A DNA stretch of 64,000 nucleotides from Evansella sp041820985 (GTDB lineage Bacteria > Bacillota > Bacilli > Bacillales > Salisediminibacteriaceae): contig NZ_JBGUAU010000023.1 in NCBI RefSeq assembly GCF_041820985.1, forward strand, positions 20,232 through 84,231. The letters are read 5' to 3'. The notes under the pieces were generated by a model, which worked only from the letters and a program-made list of their open reading frames with translations, was not told the origin of the DNA and did no database searches. Below, in pieces: positions 9,797 to 19,492 of the stretch. Position 1 is the stretch's first letter; the number at the start of each line of letters is the position of its first letter. Position numbers and translations under genes: made by a program.

Positions 9797-10182
9797 GTTA
9801 TTTCTCCTTTTTCTATCTTTCAACGTAACTCAAAAGAATTCACTTTTCGCTCATTACTCATTTACTCTATCATATACTCATCAACATTTTGCGGCAAATA
9901 GAGACGGTTCTGTTAGGCTCTTTGGTTACTTGCTCCCTTGTGCAAGCGTGGGAAAACAAAGCTATACCAGCTTATACATTGTGCAAAAAGTTTGACTTGA
10001 ATGTTCAATCAAAGCAGTGTTAGTACGATTTTGGTATAATATACTTGCACCACGATCATTCTCAACGTTGCCATATTTATAGGCATGAATAAACGATCAC
10101 CATCATATGATAACTTGTCTTACATTACATTTTTTAAAAGGCCACTATCTTTACAGCGGCCAAGAAAGGAATTTGACACACT
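9797..10182. other. Intergenic region with divergent promoters
   Basis: This 386-bp stretch separates the leftward Bce-type operon from the rightward ygaE-like gene. It has no credible ORF. A promoter for the rightward gene is annotated separately. Between that promoter and the start codon there is a small hairpin with GGCC arms (about 10140-10162) of unknown meaning. Confidence 0.5.
10012..10040 (+). promoter_or_regulatory. Extended -10 promoter of the ygaE-like gene
   Basis: TGGTATAAT, an extended -10 element with a consensus TATAAT at 10035-10040, lies about 140 bp upstream of the start. The expected -35 position has only AAGCAG, consistent with an extended -10 promoter. Confidence 0.5.
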
Positions 10183-11262
10183 ATGAGGCTTGGTGCCCGA
10201 ATTTTTAAAACAGGTTTAGCAGTTATGCTCGCAATGTATGCATCCATGTGGTTAGGCTTTGCTAGCCCCGCATTTTCAGGATTAGCAGCATTTCTATCCG
10301 TTCAACCTTCTGTTCATAAAAGCTTTCTATCCATCAAGGACCAAATCCAAGGGAATGTGTTAAGTGCAATATTAGCTGTCGCATTCGTGCTTGCCTTTGG
10401 CCACGAACCATTTGTTGTCGGTGTGGTAGTTATGCTCATTATCGCCATTCATATTAAGCTAAAAAAAGAAGCTATCATCCCATTAGCAGTAGTTACTGCC
10501 GTTGTTATTATGGGAAGTCCCACAGATGAATTTATTCATTTTGCGACGAACCGATTTTTCCTAATTATGATCGGAGTATTTTCTGCTTTTATTATTAATC
10601 TTATTTTTTTGCCACCAAAGCACGAGAATTTGCTTTATCATAAAATCGTAAATACGAACGAGCAAGTTATCCAGTGGATTCGGTTAGTCGCACGACATGA
10701 GGCAGAAGTCGTCACCCTCAAAAAGGATATTGATAAATTATCAGACTCAATCGGAAAAATAGAAGATATTTACGGTTTATATCGGGAAGAACGAAATTAT
10801 TTGAAAAAAAATGAGTACTCTCGTTTACGAAAGGTTGTACTCTTCCGCCATATGATTTCGAGTTCCAAAAAGGCGATTGACATTTTAAAGATTCTTAGTA
10901 AATATGATAATGTGATTTCTCAATTCCCAGATGAAATGCAAGATGTTATTCGTGATCAGTTAGATTATTTAACGAACTACCATGAGCGGATATTATTAAA
11001 ATATACTGGGAAAGTGAAATCCCATTCCACCAAGGAGTATGACAAAGAATTAGAAGTAGGCAACCGAAAGATTACAGACCTTTTCCTTATTTTTCATGAA
11101 GATCCAGAAATCGATCGAGACGAGTGGATTCGTTTTTTCCCAGTTGTCGCACTGATCATCGAGTACGGGGAAGAACTGGAGCAGCTAGACCGATTAGTAG
11201 ACGGCTTCTTCCGCTATCACCAGTCTGAGAATGAAGTGAAGGTACAGGAGAAGGAGTTATAA
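10183..11262 (+). CDS. ygaE: Aromatic acid exporter family membrane protein (YgaE-like)
   Basis: The 359-residue protein starts with about 145 residues of hydrophobic helices, including GLAAFLSVQPSVHKSF, a motif of the ArAE/FUSC (DUF939) family. A soluble, charged C-terminal half of about 200 residues follows, like the ArAE C-terminal domain. Family members are thought to export aromatic acids or related compounds, but the substrate is unknown. B. subtilis ygaE lies beside ygaD; here ygaD is 10 kb to the right, which suggests material was inserted between them. AAAGGA precedes the ATG. The gene is monocistronic. Confidence 0.8.
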   Translation: MRLGARIFKTGLAVMLAMYASMWLGFASPAFSGLAAFLSVQPSVHKSFLSIKDQIQGNVLSAILAVAFVLAFGHEPFVVGVVVMLIIAIHIKLKKEAIIPLAVVTAVVIMGSPTDEFIHFATNRFFLIMIGVFSAFIINLIFLPPKHENLLYHKIVNTNEQVIQWIRLVARHEAEVVTLKKDIDKLSDSIGKIEDIYGLYREERNYLKKNEYSRLRKVVLFRHMISSSKKAIDILKILSKYDNVISQFPDEMQDVIRDQLDYLTNYHERILLKYTGKVKSHSTKEYDKELEVGNRKITDLFLIFHEDPEIDRDEWIRFFPVVALIIEYGEELEQLDRLVDGFFRYHQSENEVKVQEKEL

Positions 11263-11268
11263 ATAGAA

Positions 11269-11306
11269 ATCCCCCAAGTGACAGTCAACTGCCTCACTTG
11301 GGGGAT
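11269..11306 (+). terminator. Hairpin terminator after ygaE
   Basis: ATCCCCCAAGTGA and TCACTTGGGGGAT are perfect 13-bp arms around a 12-nt loop, seven bases after the stop codon. The T-run afterwards is weak, so this is a strong hairpin with moderate terminator character. Confidence 0.65.
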
Positions 11307-11374
11307 AGCTTTACTTAAGTTCGTCCTAAGTAGCATCTTCTTAGTAAAACTACTATTCTTCGTTTCTTGCTAAA

Positions 11375-13057
11375 TTATTCTTGCCTAGCAGAATATGCTT
11401 CATTTACTTCTTTTGTTATTTGCTCACCACCGGCATTGAACCACTGTTCAACAAAGCGATCATAAGAATCAAGTGGAGCACGTCCGTAGATAATATTAAG
11501 AACCATTTCAAACTCCATAGAATTTAATACATCACGTTGAGAAGTTTGAGTTGGAGTTGGAGCGCCTACGTGAGCGGTTGAAATATAATCACTTATATGC
11601 TCATTAATTAAGCTAGTAGGTTCTATACATAAATCAATACACTTTGCTGCAGCTATTTTCTCTCCAGGAGTTTCTGGTTCTTCTCCAGATGCCAGTTTTG
11701 AAAGTAATTCTGCTTCACGAAAAGGATCCATTAGTGTTGTATTATTTGTCATACCATATCCTTCTGTTTTAACTGGATCCTCTTCAAAATCTTCTACTTC
11801 TCTAGATACTGTTCCATCTTCAAGAATTACATAATCATACCCTTCATAACCATATCCATGTTCAAATTCACTGCCAGGTTCAGGATCATGTGCTTCAAAT
11901 AAACGATTTATATAGAGAAATAGAGCATCTATATGTTCGAAGTCTCTATGAACCATTATTCCTCCAAAGTGATATCCCGTATCTTCTCCTCCTCTTATAC
12001 CATTATTTTCAGGAATACGATGAGGCTTCATTGTAGCATTTTCATCTCCAAGGTTTTCTGCAATTTGAGGTATTTGATGGATTCCTGTCCAAGCTGGAGC
12101 AAACACCACACCTACTCTTCCTTCCGTAACAAGTTCCATTACGCGACCTTCGTCATGTAACCCAGCTTCCCTGTGCATGTATCCTTTTTCATACCAATCT
12201 GCAAGTAATGCTAAACCATCTTTCATCCCAGGTCTAATTGATCCGTGCTCTAATGTACCATCATCAGTAACATGCCATATAGATGGGATGGTATCAAACA
12301 TCCCAAAGATTGGTGAACTTTCACCATACCAATTTACTAGAGGACGATTTGAACCTAAGCTTAAACCTAGAGGGATAATATTATCCGTACCACCTGGTTT
12401 TTTCTCTTTAAATTCGTTTAAAACATGCTCCAGTTCATCAAGAGTTTCAGGTGCATCAAGCCCTAATTCATCTAACCAGTCTTGGCGAATCCACATTAAA
12501 CTACTATCATTACCCATTGGTTTAAATATTGGGATCCCATATCTTCCACCATCGTGTGCAAACTGAAGCCATTGCTCAGGTTCATGACTATAAGCCGCTT
12601 TTAACTTCGGTGATGCATATCTTTCAAAATCCTCAGAAATATCACGATATTGACCAGATTCTATCAGATCCTTGATCAGTTCATTAGTTACAGTGTGTAA
12701 AACGTCAGGCATTTTTTCACCAGATGATAACATAAGCCTTATTCTCGTAGTAGCTTGATCGTATGGTGCACTAAATAAATAATCTATATCTATTCCCAGC
12801 TCATCATGTGCCCAGCGAGTGTGGACATTATCATCATAGGTTTCCCCGTTTCTATATTCCTGATTAACCAATGCGTGAATTGATGTGATTGTCACAGGGG
12901 AATCAAATTTATAAGTACCATCCTGAATTTGACTAACCTTCTCCTCATCAACCTCCACATCGTTGTTTGTCGCCTCACTAGTAGGCTCATCTGAGGTACA
13001 TGCTGCAAGTAACAAGACCAAAATAATGCTAAAAACTATGAAATAATTTCTCTTCAT
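11375..13057 (-). CDS. Sugar ABC transporter substrate-binding lipoprotein (LplA/LipO type)
   Basis: This 560-residue protein has a lipoprotein signal peptide ending LLLAAC, with Cys20 as the lipidated residue, then an acidic linker and a large type-1 extracellular solute-binding fold. Its length and character fit the LplA/LipO group, which captures oligosaccharides or polysaccharide breakdown products and delivers them to LplB/LplC permeases. Such permeases are encoded divergently at 16740-18598. GGAGG precedes the ATG and a cre-like site lies about 30 bp upstream of the start. The sugar cannot be deduced. No ATPase is encoded nearby, so a shared MsmX-type ATPase elsewhere is likely. Confidence 0.88.
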   Translation of the reverse strand: MKRNYFIVFSIILVLLLAACTSDEPTSEATNNDVEVDEEKVSQIQDGTYKFDSPVTITSIHALVNQEYRNGETYDDNVHTRWAHDELGIDIDYLFSAPYDQATTRIRLMLSSGEKMPDVLHTVTNELIKDLIESGQYRDISEDFERYASPKLKAAYSHEPEQWLQFAHDGGRYGIPIFKPMGNDSSLMWIRQDWLDELGLDAPETLDELEHVLNEFKEKKPGGTDNIIPLGLSLGSNRPLVNWYGESSPIFGMFDTIPSIWHVTDDGTLEHGSIRPGMKDGLALLADWYEKGYMHREAGLHDEGRVMELVTEGRVGVVFAPAWTGIHQIPQIAENLGDENATMKPHRIPENNGIRGGEDTGYHFGGIMVHRDFEHIDALFLYINRLFEAHDPEPGSEFEHGYGYEGYDYVILEDGTVSREVEDFEEDPVKTEGYGMTNNTTLMDPFREAELLSKLASGEEPETPGEKIAAAKCIDLCIEPTSLINEHISDYISTAHVGAPTPTQTSQRDVLNSMEFEMVLNIIYGRAPLDSYDRFVEQWFNAGGEQITKEVNEAYSARQE

Positions 13058-13087
13058 AATAAACCTCCTATCATTTTTTTCGGTTAT

Positions 13088-13101
13088 ATAAAACGCTTAC
13101 A
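13088..13101 (-). promoter_or_regulatory. cre-like CcpA site upstream of the binding protein
   Basis: On the minus strand TGTAAGCGTTTTAT matches 12 of 14 positions of the cre consensus TGWAANCGNTNWCA. It lies 31 bp upstream of the lipoprotein start, which suits carbon catabolite control of a sugar uptake gene. Confidence 0.55.
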
Positions 13102-13200
13102 TCACAATCATAAGTTACCTATATTTTTTTAATAAGATATAAAAATTTAAGATACCTGCAAAATTATTAAGATATTTCCTTTTGTTCTGAAAATTTAAAA

Positions 13201-13249
13201 TAATTAAGGGTATACATAAGTTCAAGTTCCTTACGAATACCCTTAATTA
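13201..13249 (-). terminator. Terminator of the YesN-like regulator gene
   Basis: TAATTAAGGGTA and TACCCTTAATTA form perfect 12-bp arms. Read on the minus strand the hairpin is followed by a T-rich stretch, 37 bp after the regulator stop codon. It separates the two-component genes from the binding-protein gene. Confidence 0.7.
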
Positions 13250-13285
13250 TATATTTTTCATATAATAATAGAGATAGCTCACTAG

Positions 13286-14908
13286 TTACTTACCTGTATT
13301 AACCATTTTATCCCGATACTCTTGAGGAGTAATTCCATAGTAACTTTTAAAGATCTTACTAAAGTAAGGAGGATTTTGAAAACCAAATTCATTTGATATC
13401 TCATATATTCTTAAATTAGTTGATAAAAGTAGATCACTTGCTATTTCCATTCGGTATCTTTGAATATAATCACTAATGTTCTCTCCCACTTTTTGTTTAT
13501 ACAGTTGAGACAAGTATACCGGATGTAAATTTACAGACTCCGCTATAGTTTGTAATGAAACATCACGAATATTATCATGAATATATTTTTTCACTTTCTC
13601 TATTAACAAATCATGTGTATCATTCGATTCTTTTAAACTACTTACTTCTAATTTTTCAACAACCATTATGGACCAACTAATTACCTCATCTATACTTTTA
13701 AAAGATTTGGATTCTCTGATTGGACCAATATCGTTACCAATGAATTCTGAAATAGAAACACCTTTTATATGAGCGAAGTGCAGGAAATCATTAAGAATAC
13801 AATACGTAATTTCCATTTTATGTTCTTCCGTTTCCAAATTTCGATTTTTCATTTCAACCAACACATTGGTTAGCTTTATTCTGGCTTCTTCCCATTTCCC
13901 AACCAATAACAGTTGAAATAAATTAGGTATAGAATAAATTTGGTTTAACGCTTTCATTTCCAGACACGTTTTCTCACTATTTACTTTTAAAATAAAAGGT
14001 TGGTCAGTCCTAGGTGCCTTCCTAAGTTCATTTATAGACTGCTGATATCTCTCGGTAAGTTCATTGGGAAAAACTGTTGGTTGGCTAATTACAAAAGATA
14101 CTTTTCCATCCGTATACTTGTGACAACTTAGTTGAAGTTGCTCCATAGTATCCTCAAGTAGCTTTTCTAAATCCTTACCTTGTTTTTCTTTTTTAGGTTT
14201 TAGGAGAAAAAGTTGATAATCTAACTGATCTTTTCCTTCCCAGTAATAGAACTGCTCACTCAATATTTCTCTAGCAACATTTGATAGAGCAAATTCATAT
14301 AATGCTAATTCTCCATCATTAGAATCATCAAACCATTTTTCAATTTGCACAACAACCATTGTTACAACATCACCTATATTTATGGGTATCTGATACACAG
14401 CGATTTTTTCTTCTAACCTCTTTTCATGCATATCTACTCCCTGTAACAGCTGATTAAGTAAGTTCCCCCTTAAAAAAGGTAAGTTCTCTTTTAAGAGTTT
14501 CATGGCATTTTGATAGGAGCTAATTTGCTCCCATTCCAACTTAATCTTCGATAGCGCTTCTGAAACAGCTTCTATTAGATCCTCATCTTTTACAGGTTTT
14601 ATTAAATAACTAACTGTTTCATACTCAATTGCTTTCTTTGCATAGGAAAATTCTGCAAATCCAGATAAGATTATGGATCGAGTTTTTTTATAATTAGACT
14701 TTATGTGGTTAATCAAATCTAACCCATTCATCCCTGGCATTTTTATATCAGTAACTACAACATCAATCGAGTGTCTCTCAAGTATTTCCAACGCCTCAAC
14801 TCCAGACCTCGCTGTATGTACCTTTCTTATATTTAATTTTTCCCACTCTATTATCTCCATACTTTTCAATTGCATAGGCTCATCATCAACAAGTAATAAT
14901 TGATACAT
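13286..14908 (-). CDS. YesN-type response regulator with AraC DNA-binding domain
   Basis: The 540-residue protein begins with a receiver domain (acidic Asp8 and Asp9, phospho-acceptor Asp54 in VVVTDIKMPGM). A long middle region of no recognised function follows, and the last ~105 residues form an AraC-type double helix-turn-helix (IAESVNLHPVYLSQLYK and ISNEFGFQNPPYFSKIFKS). This is the YesN architecture, typically paired with YesM kinases that control Lpl/Yte/Yes-type sugar uptake. The gene follows its kinase by nine bases. It probably activates the divergent permease genes and perhaps the binding-protein gene. Confidence 0.9.
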   Translation of the reverse strand: MYQLLLVDDEPMQLKSMEIIEWEKLNIRKVHTARSGVEALEILERHSIDVVVTDIKMPGMNGLDLINHIKSNYKKTRSIILSGFAEFSYAKKAIEYETVSYLIKPVKDEDLIEAVSEALSKIKLEWEQISSYQNAMKLLKENLPFLRGNLLNQLLQGVDMHEKRLEEKIAVYQIPINIGDVVTMVVVQIEKWFDDSNDGELALYEFALSNVAREILSEQFYYWEGKDQLDYQLFLLKPKKEKQGKDLEKLLEDTMEQLQLSCHKYTDGKVSFVISQPTVFPNELTERYQQSINELRKAPRTDQPFILKVNSEKTCLEMKALNQIYSIPNLFQLLLVGKWEEARIKLTNVLVEMKNRNLETEEHKMEITYCILNDFLHFAHIKGVSISEFIGNDIGPIRESKSFKSIDEVISWSIMVVEKLEVSSLKESNDTHDLLIEKVKKYIHDNIRDVSLQTIAESVNLHPVYLSQLYKQKVGENISDYIQRYRMEIASDLLLSTNLRIYEISNEFGFQNPPYFSKIFKSYYGITPQEYRDKMVNTGK

Positions 14909-14917
14909 AGAAACACC

Positions 14918-16633
14918 TCAATTTATAGGTTTTATTTTATTCCACCTTAATGTTACACAGAGTCCTGATAAATGTTTTGATTGTGAGAAGAATACACCCG
15001 AATTTTCCCCAAAACTATGAAGAAGTCTTTGATGAACATTCCAAACACCAGTTCCATGGTGTTTGCTTTCCTCCATATTCATTGACTCTTGCAATTTCTC
15101 CATTTGACTCTCAGATAATCCAACACCATCATCTTCAATTGTTAGAACCATTTGATCTTTTTCTTCCCAGCCTTTAATAGAAATGCTGCCACCGCCTATT
15201 TTCGGCTCTATCCCATGAATAAAGGTATTTTCTACAACAGGTTGGACAATCAACAATAGGAACGTTTGATCTAACATTTTTTCTTCTACATCTATCTCAT
15301 ATGTAAGATTTTCAACCCTTTTTGATATTATCTCTAAGTAATTTCGTACATGAGTCAGTTCCTCTCCTACTGTAGGATGTTGATTTTCAACTTTTGTTGT
15401 ATAACGGTAATAATCTGCTAAGTGATATGCCATACTCATCACTGTTTCCCTGTACCCTAATTTTGATGCTCCTGCAATAAACGATAAACAATTATAGAGG
15501 AAATGGGGATTTATTTGGGACTGTAGCTGTTTTAAAGTTGCCAATCTAGAACGACTTTTTTCTTCATACACATTTTCTATCAGATATTGGACTTGATCCC
15601 CCATCTTATTAAAACTGTTTAGCACATAATCAAACTCATTTTGATAATGATGTATAATACGATAGCTATAATTTCCTTTTTCAAATTGTTGCAATCCACC
15701 AATAAGTTCTTTTAATGGCCTTTGTACAAATCTGTAAAGTAATATTAATAAGGTTGTTGCCATTATAATTAAAAAACTCAAACTACCAAAAAAATAGTTC
15801 CTTGATTTAGCAATTGGCTCTAATACACTTTCAATAGGTATATAATCAAAAAGATGTGCATTTAACTGTGGTAATTCGGTGTAGATCACAAGAAGATTCT
15901 GACCACCAATTTCTTTTTCAAATAAACCTCCGTCTTCTAATTCATCAGACAATTCACCTATAATTTCGTACGCTATTTCCTGATTTTCAATACGATTAGG
16001 AAAAATAAAATGATTTGTTTCAGTTAATAGAAATGTATTTCGATACCCACTCATTTTGTTTTTGCTTAGAATGTTTTCTATATTTTTAACAGGGAAAGTT
16101 ACCTCAAATATTGCATTAGCATCTTGTGGTTGACTACGAAATGAGAATGGTTCCGTGTATAGAAATTGAAAATACCCTCCACCCTCTTCCATAAATCTCC
16201 ACTTCCCAAAACCATTTATTGCTAACTCGAAATCGTTGTGACTTATTCTAGTTGATATTACTCGATCAAGACTTCTTAGATAAACTGAGATATCATTCTC
16301 CCAAGTTTGCGCAAAACTGTGTAAATTCAATTTTTCCCTAACGAGTGGATAGGTTCTTATCGATTGATAGTAGTCTTCTGTAATAAAAGCCTTCTCTAAA
16401 TCTACTAAAGATGAATCACGCGCCAAAACGCTTGGAATAAATGTTAGACTTTCTATGTTTTCTTCCATCTGTTCCTTTAAAAAGTTTAACTGATTCTCAT
16501 GGTTCGTAAGTACTTCTTCTCTAACCACTAAAACACTAGTTTGATAAGAATAAAAATATAAAACTATTATTGGAATTAAAAGTAATATTATTATTGCAAT
16601 AAAACTCATAAAGAAGGACCTTTTCTTTTGCAA
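14918..16633 (-). CDS. YesM-type sensor histidine kinase
   Basis: This ~571-residue kinase has a transmembrane helix near the N-terminus, an extracellular domain of about 250 residues, a second helix at about 285-304, a HAMP linker and the His_kinase/HATPase pair. The phosphorylated His lies in QINPHFLYN near residue 377, and EDDGVGLS belongs to the ATP site. The extracellular domain probably senses a sugar, directly or through the binding protein. The likely start is TTG at 16633 because AAGGGGTGA is correctly spaced before it. A GTG three codons upstream (16642) lies inside that ribosome-binding site. Confidence 0.9.
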   Translation of the reverse strand: MQKKRSFFMSFIAIIILLLIPIIVLYFYSYQTSVLVVREEVLTNHENQLNFLKEQMEENIESLTFIPSVLARDSSLVDLEKAFITEDYYQSIRTYPLVREKLNLHSFAQTWENDISVYLRSLDRVISTRISHNDFELAINGFGKWRFMEEGGGYFQFLYTEPFSFRSQPQDANAIFEVTFPVKNIENILSKNKMSGYRNTFLLTETNHFIFPNRIENQEIAYEIIGELSDELEDGGLFEKEIGGQNLLVIYTELPQLNAHLFDYIPIESVLEPIAKSRNYFFGSLSFLIIMATTLLILLYRFVQRPLKELIGGLQQFEKGNYSYRIIHHYQNEFDYVLNSFNKMGDQVQYLIENVYEEKSRSRLATLKQLQSQINPHFLYNCLSFIAGASKLGYRETVMSMAYHLADYYRYTTKVENQHPTVGEELTHVRNYLEIISKRVENLTYEIDVEEKMLDQTFLLLIVQPVVENTFIHGIEPKIGGGSISIKGWEEKDQMVLTIEDDGVGLSESQMEKLQESMNMEESKHHGTGVWNVHQRLLHSFGENSGVFFSQSKHLSGLCVTLRWNKIKPIN

Positions 16634-16684
16634 CCTACTCACCCCTTAAAAAAACAATAGTACCTTAAAAATATCTTCTATACA

Positions 16685-16698
16685 TAATAGCGCTTACA
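16685..16698 (-). promoter_or_regulatory. cre-like CcpA site in the divergent promoter region
   Basis: On the minus strand TGTAAGCGCTATTA matches 13 of 14 positions of TGWAANCGNTNWCA. It lies between the divergent kinase and permease genes, 41 bp before the permease start, and could repress both directions when preferred sugars are present. Confidence 0.6.
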
Positions 16699-16739
16699 AA
16701 ATATGATGAAAATAAGATTAGTATAAAGGAGGAAAAGAA

Positions 16740-17693
16740 TTGAAAGTTAAAACAAATATACCATTGGACGCTAAACCATACAAGCCGAAAACGAACCAGA
16801 ACCTACTTAGTAATTTGAAGAAAAACTGGCGTCTTCATTTAATGTTATTGCCAGGAGTTATATTAGCCTTAATTTTTCATTACGCTCCAATGCCAGGTAT
16901 CATTATTGCCTTTCAGGATTACAAACCTTGGACTGGAATGTTTAATTCAGAATGGATTGGTTGGCACAATTTCAAGCTTTTGTTTACAATGGATAACTCT
17001 GTACAAGTCATTTATAACACACTATTAATTTCATCCTTAAAAATATTATTCGGAATTCTAGTTCCAGTATCTTTTGCCATTTTGTTAAATGAAATCAGAC
17101 AAATGGCTCTTAAGCGTTCCATTCAAACGATGGTTTATCTTCCCCATTTTATGTCATGGGTTATATTAGGAGGTATTCTTCTCGACATCCTTTCACTAGA
17201 AGGAATCAGCAATCAATTCCTTAGTTTTATAGGTATAGAACCTATTATGTTTCTAGGAGAAGGAAACTGGTTCCGTTTTACATTAATAGCTAGTGATCAG
17301 TGGAAAGAGTTTGGATTTTCAGCTATTATCTTTCTTGCTGCTTTAGCCGGTATTAACCCTTCTCTTTATGAAGCAGCTGAGATGGATGGAGCTACTCGAT
17401 TAAAACAAACTATGTATATTACCCTTCCAGGAATTTTACCTACAGTAATCGTTGTTATGACGCTTTCTTTAGGAAACATGCTTAATGCCAATTTCGACCA
17501 AGTTTTCAATTTAATCACACCACTGGTTATGCGTGAGGGTGATATTATCGACACTTATGTATATCGAACCTTTACCAATGGTAACTTTAGTTTTGCAACA
17601 GCTGTTGGGTTGTTTAAATCAGTTGTAGGCTTTGTCTTAATAGCTTTTGCCTATTATAGTGCTGGCCGTTGGGCAAATTATCGTATCTTCTAA
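16740..17693 (+). CDS. Sugar ABC transporter permease, LplB type
   Basis: A 317-residue integral membrane protein with about six helices and the conserved cytoplasmic EAA loop, here EAAEMDGATRLKQTMYITLP, which docks the ATPase. The opening LMLLPGVILALIFHYAPMPG and the phrase IIIAFQDYKPW are typical of LplB-like permeases. The start is TTG, seven bases after AAAGGAGG. With the next gene it forms the membrane part of the importer whose binding protein is encoded at 11375-13057. Confidence 0.92.
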   Translation: MKVKTNIPLDAKPYKPKTNQNLLSNLKKNWRLHLMLLPGVILALIFHYAPMPGIIIAFQDYKPWTGMFNSEWIGWHNFKLLFTMDNSVQVIYNTLLISSLKILFGILVPVSFAILLNEIRQMALKRSIQTMVYLPHFMSWVILGGILLDILSLEGISNQFLSFIGIEPIMFLGEGNWFRFTLIASDQWKEFGFSAIIFLAALAGINPSLYEAAEMDGATRLKQTMYITLPGILPTVIVVMTLSLGNMLNANFDQVFNLITPLVMREGDIIDTYVYRTFTNGNFSFATAVGLFKSVVGFVLIAFAYYSAGRWANYRIF

Positions 17694-17719
17694 TAAAACG
17701 TAATAGAAAGGAGCCATCC

Positions 17720-18598
17720 ATGTACTATAAAGATCCTAAATACAAAATTTTCTATGTTTTTAATATAGTATTTTTATTACTGTTATCTATTCTCTGTTTA
17801 TTACCACTAGTCCATATCTTTGCAGTTTCTTTAAGTAGTCAAGCACCTGCTGATGCAAACCTTGTAACCTTTTTTCCTATTGGCTTCACTTTGGAGAGTT
17901 ACGAAAAGACATTTTCTAACCCTCTCTTTTTTACAGCTTTTGGAATATCCGTATCAAGAACAGTGGTTGGTACCATCTTGGGAATGCTAATTACGATGTT
18001 AGTAGCTTATCCTCTATCCAAAGATCCAAGAGACTTCCGTACAAGAAATGTTTATGTTTGGTTTTTCCTGTTTGTAATGATCTTCAATGCTGGTCTTGTT
18101 CCAACCTATGTACTAATCCAAAATCTTGGTTTAATAGATTCTTTTTGGGTCCTAATCTTGCCTGGTCTCGTCAACGTATTTAACATTATCTTAATGTTGA
18201 ACTTTTTTAGAAATTTACCTAAAGAACTTGATGAGGCAGCAATTATGGACGGTGCTTCGGATTTTAGCATCCTATTTCGAATTTATGTTCCAATATCTTT
18301 ACCGTCCATCGCAACATTATCTTTATTCACAATGGTATTTCACTGGAACGCTTGGTTTGATGGAATGATTTTTATGAATTCCCAAAGTAATTGGCCTTTA
18401 CAAACATTAATACAATCCATTGTTGTAGGGCAAGACTTTGGTAATGCAGGTTTGAGTTCTGAGGATATTGCGAATTTATCAGATAGAACAGTTAAAGCAG
18501 CTCAAATTTTCATTGCGATGCTCCCGATTTTAGCAGTATACCCTTTCCTACAAAAGTTCTTTGTAAAGGGAATAGTCCTAGGTTCAGTAAAAGAATAA
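17720..18598 (+). CDS. Sugar ABC transporter permease, LplC/YtcP type
   Basis: This 292-residue protein is the second permease half. It has about six membrane helices and the EAA loop ELDEAAIMDGASDFSILFRI followed by a YVPISLP segment, and its C-terminus KFFVKGIVLGSVKE is characteristic of the family. The ATG at 17720 follows AAAGGAG by seven bases and lies 26 bp after the LplB stop codon. An in-frame start upstream at 17669 would overlap LplB and is less likely. A strong terminator follows. Confidence 0.92.
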   Translation: MYYKDPKYKIFYVFNIVFLLLLSILCLLPLVHIFAVSLSSQAPADANLVTFFPIGFTLESYEKTFSNPLFFTAFGISVSRTVVGTILGMLITMLVAYPLSKDPRDFRTRNVYVWFFLFVMIFNAGLVPTYVLIQNLGLIDSFWVLILPGLVNVFNIILMLNFFRNLPKELDEAAIMDGASDFSILFRIYVPISLPSIATLSLFTMVFHWNAWFDGMIFMNSQSNWPLQTLIQSIVVGQDFGNAGLSSEDIANLSDRTVKAAQIFIAMLPILAVYPFLQKFFVKGIVLGSVKE

Positions 18599-18668
18599 AC
18601 CAATACTGCTCTTAGAACATCCACATATTTCTTTGATTTCATATTGAAATATAGTTTTTATATGTAAT

Positions 18669-18711
18669 AAACAAAGAGCAGTTCTGCATTTTGAACTTGC
18701 TCTTTGTTTTA
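18669..18711 (+). terminator. Terminator after the permease operon
   Basis: AAACAAAGAGCA and TGCTCTTTGTTT form a 12-bp stem, with a smaller internal GTTC/GAAC stem, ending in T. It lies 70 bp after the LplC stop codon. Confidence 0.85.
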
Positions 18712-18784
18712 TTTGGTTAGCCTCGAAAAACACGCTTCAATAATTAGTCAAATATATAATTTAACTACCTTTGTTCGTTAGTAT

Positions 18785-18920
18785 TCCATTTTGCTTTGGT
18801 GTGCCTGCATTCCTAGAGGTGCTTCCGAGCGAGCTACCTTCGAGTGCAAGCACTCTTTGACATCTCGCCTTGGCTCTGCTTCCCTCAAGACTTTGAATGA
18901 GCTTCCTTAAAACAACAACT
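18785..18920. repeat. Dispersed GC-rich repeat, copy related to 43.8 kb
   Basis: The 22-bp block at 18863-18884 (TCTCGCCTTGG then CTCTGCTTCCC) matches 43794-43815 with two changes. The flanks share the same inverted-repeat-rich character. This is a non-coding dispersed repeat inside a 470-bp gene-free stretch (18599-19070) that otherwise holds only the permease terminator. Confidence 0.55.
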
Positions 18921-19070
18921 CACGCAAAATACTGCGTATGCATTTTTCAATGAGTCTCGCTGGCACTGACCTCCACTCATTACATAGGAAGTTCATAGTT
19001 CTAAACTACTAAGTCAAACGAAAGATAGAGAATAGCATTTTAAAATTAGATCAAAGTAAGGGGAAGACAA

Positions 19071-19286
19071 ATGATAAGACTAAATTTATTAAATATGTTA
19101 CTAGTGTTAATACCTATTTTTCTATATATTAGAAGAAAAAATTATGTTAAAAATAAAGAGAACTTTGATATTCATAGAGAAATCATTGTTATTTTATTTT
19201 TCATTTATGTTTTAGCTGTTAGTTATCTAACACTTAAACCTTTTCACATGAATATTCCAATATTTAAACCCGTACAGTTAAACTAA
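19071..19286 (+). CDS. Short membrane protein, possibly a truncated VanZ-like protein
   Basis: This 71-residue protein has two predicted membrane helices. AAGGGGA sits seven bases before its ATG, so it is probably translated. The second helix region VLAVSYLTLKPF resembles the start of VanZ-like family proteins, which are usually more than twice as long. It stops at QLN, just where such proteins continue, and a hairpin follows at once. It may be a decayed VanZ-like gene or a genuine small membrane protein. Function unknown. Confidence 0.5.
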   Translation: MIRLNLLNMLLVLIPIFLYIRRKNYVKNKENFDIHREIIVILFFIYVLAVSYLTLKPFHMNIPIFKPVQLN

Positions 19287-19311
19287 CTCAACAACATATT
19301 TAAAGACACGA

Positions 19312-19344
19312 AGAACTATTCTTCGTGTCTCTTTCAATGCGATT
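19312..19344 (+). terminator. Terminator after the VanZ-like gene
   Basis: AGACACGAAGAA and TTCTTCGTGTCT form a perfect 12-bp stem with a three-base loop, followed by a short CTTT. Confidence 0.65.
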
Positions 19345-19492
19345 ACTACTGTGATTTTGGTTGTGAAAGTTGTTTGATATGGTGTGAGATTCACAAATAA
19401 AGCACCTTTTGATTTCCTTGTGCGATACAAAGAGAAAAACAGCACTAATGTGGTCTTTCATTTGAATATGAATATAAGTGGCTTAACGCCCC

